Assembly (NCBI GenBank): GCA_964526035.1
Contig: CAZGKE010000207.1
Location: 1-5,260 of the forward strand
Length of the DNA: 5,260 nt
Direction of reading: 5' to 3'
Origin: DAOMOD01 sp964526035
Lineage (GTDB): Bacteria; Pseudomonadota; Gammaproteobacteria; Xanthomonadales; BPKI01
Shown: piece by piece, positions 1-5,260 of the stretch
Position numbering within the stretch: the first letter of the stretch is position 1
Layout: the number at the start of each line of letters is the position of its first letter
Notes under the pieces: model-generated
Databases searched by the model: none
Told to the model about the DNA's origin: nothing
Seen by the model: only the letters and a program-made list of their open reading frames with translations
Made by a program: the position numbers and the translations under genes

Positions 1-2538
1 ATGAGCTGGCTCACGAACACGACCGGCAGCGCCGGCGACGTCTCAGTCACGCTCGAAGGGCTGCTCGAGCCCGACCTCAGCCCTGGCGACTACGAGTTCC
101 AGGGGGCCGACTTCGCCGCGGGTCCGCTCTGCTCGACGACCCTCCAGCTCGAGTACCTCGTCGCCTCGGACTGGAGCGTGACCCTCGAGGATCCGGTCGG
201 CGCGCTCCTGGTGTACGCGAAGTTCTGGCGCGGCGCGGGCTCCGGCGTCGACCCCGTCACGTACCGCTTCGATGCGCCCTTCACGATCGAATCGGGCTTC
301 GCGGAAGCTTCGGTCGCCGACGGCAACACGCTGCTCTCGCTCCCGGGCTCCGCGTTCCACGACGGAATCCTGCGCTTCCGCGGGCCGATCTCGCAGCTCG
401 GCGTCGACTCGAACGCCACGACGTCCGCGTATCAGGTGATGACGCTCGCGGTGGAGACGCCGGAGCCGGCCGCCGCGGCGGCTGCGTTCGCAGCGCTTGC
501 GACGCTCCTCGGCGTTGCTCGCCGCCGCAGCGGAGCGGCGCTTGCGGCGCGCCGGCGGCGAGCGCGGCGACGTGGCTTCGGCTGGCTTTGGATGGCGTGT
601 TCAGTGCTCCCCGCCCTCGTGAGCGCGGGCGGAGCCGACGCGGCGGGCGTCGTCGGCGACGGCACGCCGGAGAGCTGCACCGCGTCGGCGTTCGCCAATG
701 CCCTGATCGGCGGCGGCCTCGTGACCTTCGAGTGCGGCGCGACACCCGCGACCCTCTTCGTCGACACCACCGTGATCGAGACCGGAACGCCGACGACCGT
801 CGACGGCGGTGGCCTGGTCCGCCTCGACGGCGACGAGGTGCGGCAGCTCTTCTACGTGCTCGCGGGCGGCGACCTCACGCTGCGCGACGTGACGCTCCGG
901 AACGGGAGCAGCGGAGTCGGCGGCGCGCTGCGCAACGAAGGCACGACGCGACTCGAGCGCGTGTCGCTCTCCTTCAACGAAGCCGTGGAGTTCGGCGGCG
1001 GCGCGATCTACAACAGCGGTACGCTCCACGTCGCCGACTCGACGTTCTTCGGAAACACCGCGTCGGCAACGGGCGGCGCGATCCTGCACGCGGCGGGCGA
1101 CGCAACGATCGAGCGCAGCCTGTTCCGCTCGAATGGCGGCGCCGACGTAGGCGGCGCGATCGCGGCCGAAGGCGGCACGGTGCTCGTCACGAACGCGACG
1201 TTCTACGCCAACATCGCGACGAACGGCGGCGGCATCTTCATCGGCGGCGGCACGGCCGAGCTCCAGAACGCGACGTTCGACCAGAACCAGGCCGATCACG
1301 GCGGCGCCCTGTTCCGCTCCTCCGGCGCGGTCACGGCGCGCAACACGGTCTTCGCCCGCAGCCTCAATCGCGCCGGAACATTCGGGTCGCTCGAGTGCGA
1401 CGGCGTCGGCGCAAACATCACGTCGCTCGGCGGCAACCTCGCATCGGACTCGAGCTGCGCGCTGGCGGAGATCACTGATCAGAGCTTGACCGACCCGGCC
1501 CTCGGCTTGATTGCCGACAACGGCGGGCCGACGTTCACGATCCTGCCGCTGCCCGGCAGTCCGCTCATCGACCGCGGCCTCGAGGCGGGCTGCCCGCCCG
1601 TCGATCAGCGGGGCTTCCCGCGCCCCGTGGACGGCGACGATCCGGACACGATCGCGCAGTGCGACGTCGGCGCCGTGGAGGTACCGGAGCCCGCGATGGC
1701 CTGGCTCGCCGCGCTCACATCGCTCGCGGCGATCGCGCGCCTCCGCCGGCGCCGCGCGCGGTTGTCGTACGCCTCCTCACGTGAGCGGAAGGCGATGCGC
1801 ATTGCGCTTCCCTCTCGCGGCGCACCGGATCGAGGGAGGCCGTCAGCCGCGCGGCACCGCTCGAAGCCGAGGCAGGTCGAAGCGCTGCGCCGACAGGGCG
1901 CTGCGCTCGAGGCCGAGGGCACGGGCTGTGGCGAGCGCCGCGGCGGCGAGATCGGCGCCCCGCTGTGTGCGGTCGGCCGCCTTGCTTCGCGCGAGGAGTT
2001 CCGCCATCGCGAGCTGGGTGCGGGCGCTCCACGGGCGCGCGCCGAGGCGCTCGTGCACGTCCAACGCCGCATCGAAGTGGGCGAGGGCGTCATCGTCGCG
2101 CCCTTGCGTTGCGGCGAGGAGCCCCAGGTGGTGAGACACCGATCCATAGAAGAGGAGGCTCCCTGCCACCACGCAGAGTCGCGCATAGGGAGACAGGAGG
2201 ACGTAAAGCCGCTCGGCCGTCGCGAGGTCGCCGATCGCATGCGTGACCTCCGCGGCGAACGCGAGCGTCGGAAGCCATCCCCGGTCGCGCGGGACGTCAG
2301 TGAAGTCCTCGCGTGCGAGACGGGCGATTTCGTGCCGCGCTTCGTCCAGCCGTCCCGCGGCGGTCAACAGCACCGCGAGCGCAGAGCGCCACGCGGGCGT
2401 GTCCGGGAAGCGTTGCATCTGGCTGCGCGTCGCCGCTTCGATCTCGTGCGCGCGTCCCTGCTCGACGCGCAGATAGACGAGCTGCACGAGCGCCTGGAGA
2501 TCCATGTTCGGCGACTGCGCGCGCTCGGCGTGCCGTAG
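1..2538 (+). CDS. Double PEP-CTERM surface protein: unknown beta-rich module fused to a Pmp-like beta-helix/choice-of-anchor Q module
   Basis: Predicted exported surface protein; no enzymatic role is visible. Residues 1-150 form a beta-rich, acidic domain that I do not recognise, ending in a PEP-CTERM-like signal (154-176). A second export-signal-like stretch (184-214) follows, then a beta-helix with GGA[I/L] and FxxN repeats (about 250-440), a choice-of-anchor Q-type domain (about 478-560) and a second PEP-CTERM-like signal (562-587). The ATG at position 1 has no signal peptide after it, so the true start is probably upstream and the gene is 5'-partial. Two readings are possible: a genuine fusion, or two adjacent genes with the second starting near ATG 592 (residue 198). 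That ATG has no clear Shine-Dalgarno, and it would cut off the arginines of the signal peptide. Past residue 595 or so the frame is Arg-rich and antisense to the regulator; the real protein probably ends near 1785. Confidence is high for the domains and low for both ends. Confidence 0.6.
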   Translation: MSWLTNTTGSAGDVSVTLEGLLEPDLSPGDYEFQGADFAAGPLCSTTLQLEYLVASDWSVTLEDPVGALLVYAKFWRGAGSGVDPVTYRFDAPFTIESGFAEASVADGNTLLSLPGSAFHDGILRFRGPISQLGVDSNATTSAYQVMTLAVETPEPAAAAAAFAALATLLGVARRRSGAALAARRRRARRRGFGWLWMACSVLPALVSAGGADAAGVVGDGTPESCTASAFANALIGGGLVTFECGATPATLFVDTTVIETGTPTTVDGGGLVRLDGDEVRQLFYVLAGGDLTLRDVTLRNGSSGVGGALRNEGTTRLERVSLSFNEAVEFGGGAIYNSGTLHVADSTFFGNTASATGGAILHAAGDATIERSLFRSNGGADVGGAIAAEGGTVLVTNATFYANIATNGGGIFIGGGTAELQNATFDQNQADHGGALFRSSGAVTARNTVFARSLNRAGTFGSLECDGVGANITSLGGNLASDSSCALAEITDQSLTDPALGLIADNGGPTFTILPLPGSPLIDRGLEAGCPPVDQRGFPRPVDGDDPDTIAQCDVGAVEVPEPAMAWLAALTSLAAIARLRRRRARLSYASSRERKAMRIALPSRGAPDRGRPSAARHRSKPRQVEALRRQGAALEAEGTGCGERRGGEIGAPLCAVGRLASREEFRHRELGAGAPRARAEALVHVQRRIEVGEGVIVAPLRCGEEPQVVRHRSIEEEAPCHHAESRIGRQEDVKPLGRREVADRMRDLRGERERRKPSPVARDVSEVLACETGDFVPRFVQPSRGGQQHRERRAPRGRVREALHLAARRRFDLVRASLLDAQIDELHERLEIHVRRLRALGVP
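460..528 (+). other. First PEP-CTERM-like sorting signal (internal)
   Basis: Residues 154-176 read PEP, then an Ala/Leu-rich hydrophobic stretch (157-173), then RRR (174-176). This is the tripartite architecture of PEP-CTERM signals, which an exosortase normally cleaves at the extreme C-terminus during export to the surface. Here no stop follows and the same frame continues for hundreds of codons. A second Arg cluster (184-191) lies just downstream. The placement suggests it was once, or still is, the end of a separate protein. Confidence 0.75.
550..642 (+). other. Internal signal-peptide-like segment of the second module
   Basis: Residues 184-214 show the order of a secretion signal: an Arg-rich n-region (RRRRARRR, 184-191), a hydrophobic core (about 193-208, including GFGWLWMACSVLPALVSA) and an Ala-X-Ala site (ADA at 212-214) before the mature domain. 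The only in-frame conventional start after 453 is ATG 592, inside the hydrophobic core, so using it would discard all the arginines. Either this is a relic of a formerly separate N-terminus, or the real start has been obscured by a fusion or sequence error. Confidence 0.55.
919..1314 (+). repeat. Pmp-like beta-helix repeats (GGA[I/L] and FxxN)
   Basis: Six Gly-Gly-[Ala/Gly] motifs begin near residues 307, 333, 358, 384, 410 and 434, a period of 24-26 residues that fits one rung of a right-handed parallel beta-helix. FxxN motifs occur at 349-352, 375-378, 401-404 and 426-429, each a few residues before the next GG motif. This pairing defines the repeats of chlamydial polymorphic outer-membrane proteins and related bacterial surface proteins. 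It is a protein-level repeat; the DNA copies are too diverged to be a recent tandem duplication. Confidence 0.8.
1432..1680 (+). other. Choice-of-anchor Q-type C-terminal domain
   Basis: Residues 478-560 carry the conserved landmarks of the domain that follows such beta-helices and precedes varied C-terminal anchors: GGNL then a Ser-Ser-Cys, DPALG, ADNGGPT, LPGSPLIDRG, DQRGFPRPVDGD and CDVGAVE. The paired cysteines (486, 531, 554) are typical of exported forms. As the family name implies, the anchor here is PEP-CTERM, directly adjacent at residue 562. Confidence 0.85.
1684..1761 (+). other. Second PEP-CTERM-like sorting signal
   Basis: Residues 562-587 read PEP, a hydrophobic segment (565-579) and an Arg cluster (RLRRRRAR, 580-587). 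This should mark the C-terminus of an exosortase substrate. No in-frame stop follows before 2536-2538, but a TGA at 1782-1784 lies one frame away and would end the protein about seven residues after the cluster if one base were missing from the assembly upstream of it. Confidence 0.8.
1806..1840. terminator. Possible convergent terminator hairpin
   Basis: GCTTCCCTC at 1806-1814 pairs with GAGGGAGGC at 1832-1840, giving nine pairs with one T-G wobble in the plus-strand transcript (a C-A mismatch in the minus-strand one). An inner CGG/CCG pairing shortens the 17-base loop. It lies between the end of the surface-protein module and the regulator stop at 1843-1845, where a shared terminator is expected. 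Neither side has a T tract, so intrinsic termination is uncertain. Confidence 0.35.
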
Positions 2539-4917
2539 CGACGCGAAGATGCACGCCTCCGCATCCGCAAGACGGCCGTCGAGCAGCGCGCGCATGGCAC
2601 GCGCTGCTTCGCGGAGCCAACGAGCGAGCGGCGTGTGCAGTACGGCTGTCGCAGTCTCGAACTCGGCGAGCGTACGATCGGCGCGCGGGAGTTCGCCGAG
2701 CTCGAGCAGGCCGGTCCACCATCCTGCGTAGCCCGCGAGCGCGAGCTCGGGATCGCCCGCATCGCCGGCCGCGCGCACGACCTCCTCGTTGGACGCGACC
2801 CAGCCTTCGGGATCGTCCGGGCTGAAGCGGACGAAGGTCGAATCGTCGAGCGCCTGCGCGAGGGCGGCGGCATCGCCGAGCCCGCGGGCCGCAACCAGCG
2901 CTTCGTCGAGGAGTGCTTCCGCGCGCGGGCGATCTGCGTAGCGGAGCTCCGCCGCCAGACGCGACAGGATCCGCGTGCGCACGATCGGCTCGGATGCGAG
3001 CCCACGGCGGAGGGCCGCCTCGAGGACTGACACGACCTCGCGATCGCCCGCGCCGCCGGCCTCAGGACGATCGGCAAAGCCGAGTGCGGCGAGCGCGAAG
3101 AGGTCCTCGCGCGCCGCGGACTCCGCCAGCTCGAGAACGCGACGGTAGAGCGGTCGAGCCTGGTCCAGCCCGACGGCTCGCGCCCGCGCCGCTGCAAGTC
3201 CGAGGTGGATCTCTGCGTTCATTGCCGGATCGGTCGCACCGGCGAGCTTGCGGATGTCGATCGCCCGCTCGTACCAGCTCGCAGCGCCTTCGTGGTCGTG
3301 GAAGCGCGCGGCGTACCGACCTGCGCGAAGGCCCAGCTCGGCAGCGCGCGCGGCCTGGAAGAACGGAACGGCGTCGCAGGCGTGGCGGGCGCGCTCGGCG
3401 ATGCCTTCGTCGGAACCCGCGTTCGCGTTCTCGAGCGCTCCGGCGATGCGCGCGTGCAGCGCGCGCCGCGCGTTCCCGGTCGGTGTCAGCTCTTCCAGGA
3501 GGGCGTCGCGAATCAGCGCGTGCGCGAAGCGGAGCTGGTGCGCGTTGATCGCGATCATCAGACCCGCCTGCTCCGCCTCGCGCGTGCACGCCGCGAGGTC
3601 GAGATCGCGGTCGACCGCCTGCGCCAACACCTCGCGCGCACAATCGAGTCCGATCGCCGCCGCGCATCCGAGCATGGAGCGCGTCGCGTCGGACAGCCCC
3701 TCGAGGCGCTTGGCGAGCAGCGGCCGGATGCCCGCAGGCAGGAGCGCTTCCCATTCGGCGACATCCTTCGACGAGCGGAGCAGGTTGCGGGACGCGAGCG
3801 CGCGCACGACCGCGTCGAGCAGGAGCGGATTTCCGCCCGTCTTGCGACAGAGCGCAGTGACCAGATCGCGCGGCGGTTCGACACCGGCGCGCGAGCGCAC
3901 GAACTCCGCGACCTCCGCCTCGGAGAGGCCCGCGAGCGTCGTGTGCTCGAGCACGCTCAGACGCTCGATCCGCTCGAGCGCGCGCAACCGCTCCGGCTCG
4001 CCTTGCACATCCCGCTCGCGGCAAGTCGCGATCAAAGCGATCGGGACCCCCCCGAGTTCGTGGCCGAGGAACTCGAGCAGCCGCAGCGACTCGGGATCGA
4101 GCGCGTGGAGATCGTCGAGGACGAGAGCGAGAGGTCGCCGCTCCGCGCAGCGCTCGAGGAAAGTGCGGACGGCATCGAAGAGCCGGAAGCGCTCCGCCTC
4201 ACCGGGCCGGGCGTCGCCGAAGGCAGCATGGGAGTCGCCGGCATCGTGCGCGTCGGGCAGCAGCCGCGAAACGGGCTTCGCTGCACCCCCGAGGAGCGCC
4301 GGCAGGGTGCGGCCGGCCGCCGCGCCGAGAGCGCGCACGATCCGCGTCCACGCCCACAACGTCGGCGTTGCCTCGCTGTCGATTCCCCATGCCGCCGCGA
4401 TCTCGGCTCCGGCGGCGCGCGCGCGGGCGACGAGGATCTCGGCCGTGCGCGTCTTCCCGATCCCCGCCTCGCCGGCCAGCAGCAGGATGCGGCCGCGGCC
4501 CGCGAGCGCGGCGTCGAGGCTCTGCGCGAGACGCGCTCGCAGCTCGTCGCGGCCCACGTAGGAGCGGCGCTCACCGTCCTCTGCAGTGGATGCCGCCGTG
4601 TCTCCGGTGAGCACTCGCACCGCCGCTCCGAAGCGGTAGCCGCGTCGTGCGACAGTCAGGATCGTGGTCGGATCGGAGCCGCGATCTCCGACCGCGAGCC
4701 GTGCGAGACTGATCGTGCGATTCAGCGAGCTCTCGGAGACGAGCGCTTCGGGCCATACGCGCTGGAGCAATTCGTCCTTGGACACTGCGCGGTCGCGCGC
4801 GCGCACCAGGTAGAACAGCAGGGCGAGCGTCTTCGGCTGGAGCGAGACCCGCGCGCCGTCGCGTCGCAGCTCCCAGAGCCCATCGTCCAGCTCGAAGTTC
4901 CCGAATGCGAAGATCAA
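1843..4917 (-). CDS. Winged-helix/ATPase/TPR transcriptional regulator (STAND-type)
   Basis: Cytoplasmic one-component transcription regulator of about 1024 residues. Residues 2-98 are an OmpR/CadC-type winged helix: an FxLDxxxxELRRDG-like N-terminal sheet, QPKTLALLFYLV, a recognition helix near 62-77 (SSLNRTISLARLAVGD) and the closing wing motif RRGYRF (91-96). A P-loop ATPase follows, with Walker A GEAGIGKT (149-156, Lys155) and Walker B LALVLDDLHALD (263-274, Asp268/Asp269). Then come a sensor-like IATCRERD (296-303), GGNPLLLDAVV (361-371) and the LRFAHALIRDAL helix (462-473), as in COG3899-type ATPases. From about 516 to 1006 it is helical and TPR-like, the usual ligand- or partner-sensing part. 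There are no membrane segments. The start chosen is TTG 4917, because the winged helix begins there and GGGAG lies five bases upstream. The longer frame to 5169 is antisense to a DUF1801 remnant and is rejected. The signal and the targets are unknown. Confidence 0.9.
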   Translation of the reverse strand: MIFAFGNFELDDGLWELRRDGARVSLQPKTLALLFYLVRARDRAVSKDELLQRVWPEALVSESSLNRTISLARLAVGDRGSDPTTILTVARRGYRFGAAVRVLTGDTAASTAEDGERRSYVGRDELRARLAQSLDAALAGRGRILLLAGEAGIGKTRTAEILVARARAAGAEIAAAWGIDSEATPTLWAWTRIVRALGAAAGRTLPALLGGAAKPVSRLLPDAHDAGDSHAAFGDARPGEAERFRLFDAVRTFLERCAERRPLALVLDDLHALDPESLRLLEFLGHELGGVPIALIATCRERDVQGEPERLRALERIERLSVLEHTTLAGLSEAEVAEFVRSRAGVEPPRDLVTALCRKTGGNPLLLDAVVRALASRNLLRSSKDVAEWEALLPAGIRPLLAKRLEGLSDATRSMLGCAAAIGLDCAREVLAQAVDRDLDLAACTREAEQAGLMIAINAHQLRFAHALIRDALLEELTPTGNARRALHARIAGALENANAGSDEGIAERARHACDAVPFFQAARAAELGLRAGRYAARFHDHEGAASWYERAIDIRKLAGATDPAMNAEIHLGLAAARARAVGLDQARPLYRRVLELAESAAREDLFALAALGFADRPEAGGAGDREVVSVLEAALRRGLASEPIVRTRILSRLAAELRYADRPRAEALLDEALVAARGLGDAAALAQALDDSTFVRFSPDDPEGWVASNEEVVRAAGDAGDPELALAGYAGWWTGLLELGELPRADRTLAEFETATAVLHTPLARWLREAARAMRALLDGRLADAEACIFASLRHAERAQSPNMDLQALVQLVYLRVEQGRAHEIEAATRSQMQRFPDTPAWRSALAVLLTAAGRLDEARHEIARLAREDFTDVPRDRGWLPTLAFAAEVTHAIGDLATAERLYVLLSPYARLCVVAGSLLFYGSVSHHLGLLAATQGRDDDALAHFDAALDVHERLGARPWSARTQLAMAELLARSKAADRTQRGADLAAAALATARALGLERSALSAQRFDLPRLRAVPRG

Positions 4918-4922
4918 GCTCG

Positions 4923-4927
4923 CTCCC
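4923..4927 (-). promoter_or_regulatory. Shine-Dalgarno for the regulator (decides the TTG start)
   Basis: GGGAG on the minus strand ends five bases before the TTG at 4917-4915. The next in-frame candidates upstream (GTG near 4959 and 4956, TTG near 4953) would add residues with no match to the winged-helix fold. The family N-terminus, IFAFGNFELDD, begins right after the TTG. I infer that translation starts here. Confidence 0.6.
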
Positions 4928-4960
4928 GAGGCCCCCCGCGAGTCCGCCAGCAACACCACC

Positions 4961-4976
4961 CCGGAACATAGTCCGG
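4961..4976 (-). promoter_or_regulatory. Small dyad over a possible -10 of the regulator
   Basis: CCGGA (4961-4965) and TCCGG (4972-4976) form a perfect inverted repeat with a six-base spacer. On the minus strand the hexamer TATGTT (4970-4965) falls inside it and is one of the few AT-richer patches upstream of the regulator, about 48 bases before the TTG. I see no good -35 match. It could be a promoter with an overlapping operator, but a five-base arm in GC-rich DNA can arise by chance. Confidence 0.25.
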
Positions 4977-5020
4977 CGACCGGCTGAGCCGCCCGACCGA
5001 GAGCGCAGCGAGCGCGGCAC

Positions 5021-5209
5021 GGGATCCCGACGTGGGAGCACGCCGGGATCATCTGCACCGGCGAGGCGTGCCAGAGCACCGTGAAGGCGACCTTCGCCAA
5101 GGGCGCGTCGCTGGAGGATCCCGCGGGGCTCATCAACGCCAGTCTCGACGGGAACGTCAGGCGGGCCACCGCCGGCGCCGGTGGTCAGCACGTCGACCGG
5201 GCCTTCCGC
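5021..5209 (+). pseudogene. DUF1801-family gene remnant
   Basis: In frame 2 the translation GIPTWEHAGIICTG, then VKATFAKGASLEDPAGL and INASLDGNVRRA (to 5167), matches the conserved C-terminal half of DUF1801 proteins (pattern P-x-W-x-H-x-G-I-I-C-T-G, K-x-T-F-A-K-G-A-x-L-x-D-P-A-G-L, N-x-S-L-x-G-N-x-R-R-A). The family is small, about 110-150 residues, and of unknown function. The N-terminal half is missing: a stop at 4985-4987 and about ten unrelated residues precede the match, and the only in-frame conventional start is a GTG at 5081, inside the domain. After 5167 the usual IDxxEGDxVDExAxKxL tail is replaced by divergent sequence with only a faint VDRAF echo, and no stop appears before the window ends. 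It is therefore a broken remnant, divergent from the regulator. Confidence 0.7.
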
Positions 5210-5260
5210 TTTCGGCTCCCTCCGGGAGAATCCTATCGATCGTGTGGTGTGCTGACAGGC

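Noticed and set aside
588..1478. Plus-strand frame-3 open frame of 296 codons
   Set aside because: It is dominated by Arg and overlaps the beta-helix coding region, whose frame has strong repeat and domain motifs.
1787..1811. Imperfect palindrome around ATGCGCAT as a terminator
   Set aside because: Only a seven-pair stem with a bulge forms and there is no T tract; the hairpin at 1806-1840 is the better candidate.
1786..2538. Residues 596-845 of the plus-strand frame as a real protein domain
   Set aside because: It is Arg-rich with no motifs, is mostly antisense to the conserved TPR-like end of the regulator, and follows a sorting signal that should be terminal.
4047..4053. Run of seven C as a possible frameshift site in the regulator
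   Set aside because: The frame is intact on both sides: it reads GGVPIALIATCRERD, matching the ATPase family, so no shift is needed.
3205..4971. Long plus-strand open frame of 588 codons opposite the regulator
   Set aside because: It is fully antisense to a gene with clear domain motifs; its translation is Arg/Glu-rich with no recognisable fold, a usual by-product of high GC content.
5023..5050. Inverted repeat GATCCCG / CGGGATC with a 14-base spacer
   Set aside because: It lies inside conserved DUF1801 codons, which explain the sequence; seven-base arms are expected by chance at this GC content.
4918..5169. N-terminal extension of the regulator frame by 84 residues to an ATG at 5169
   Set aside because: Most of it is the antisense of the DUF1801 remnant, it has no match to the winged-helix fold, and a TTG with a good Shine-Dalgarno sits exactly at the domain start.
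1..5260. CRISPR arrays, tRNA or rRNA genes, insertion sequences
   Set aside because: I found no regularly spaced direct repeats, no cloverleaf or rRNA-like sequence, and no transposase motifs or terminal inverted repeats on either strand.

Overview
The window is uniformly GC-rich DNA from a bacterium with a PEP-CTERM/exosortase surface-protein system. The evidence is two C-terminal-type sorting signals (Pro-Glu-Pro, a hydrophobic segment, an Arg cluster) and a large one-component ATPase regulator of a type common in high-GC Gram-negative lineages such as Myxococcota and other former Deltaproteobacteria. The lineage is an inference; no rRNA or marker gene is present.

Plus strand, 1-1785: one open frame encodes two exported-protein modules joined without a stop. 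The first (residues 1-176) is an unrecognised beta-rich domain whose N-terminus probably lies outside the window; it ends in a complete PEP-CTERM-like signal. A second signal-peptide-like stretch follows in the same frame. Next comes a right-handed beta-helix with chlamydial Pmp-like GGA[I/L] and FxxN repeats, then a choice-of-anchor Q-type C-terminal domain and a second PEP-CTERM-like signal. The frame formally stays open to 2538, but everything after about 1785 is antisense to the next gene and looks non-coding.

Minus strand, 4917-1843: a transcriptional regulator of about 1024 residues, convergent with the surface-protein gene. It has an OmpR/CadC-type winged helix, a STAND/AAA-type ATPase domain with clear Walker A and B motifs, and a long TPR-like helical region. 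It most likely starts at a TTG with a good Shine-Dalgarno sequence. A 9-pair hairpin at 1806-1840 between the two genes may act as a terminator, although it has no T tract.

Right end, 4918-5260: the first 100 bases are the regulator's upstream region, with a small dyad overlapping a possible -10. Beyond it, on the plus strand, is an unmistakable piece of a DUF1801-family protein lacking its N-terminal half and its usual C-terminus, so it is a gene remnant.

The surface protein and the regulator are neighbours, but nothing in the sequence shows that one controls the other. I see no convincing new multi-gene system. The most unusual object is the double PEP-CTERM reading frame, which may be a real fusion or an assembly artefact.
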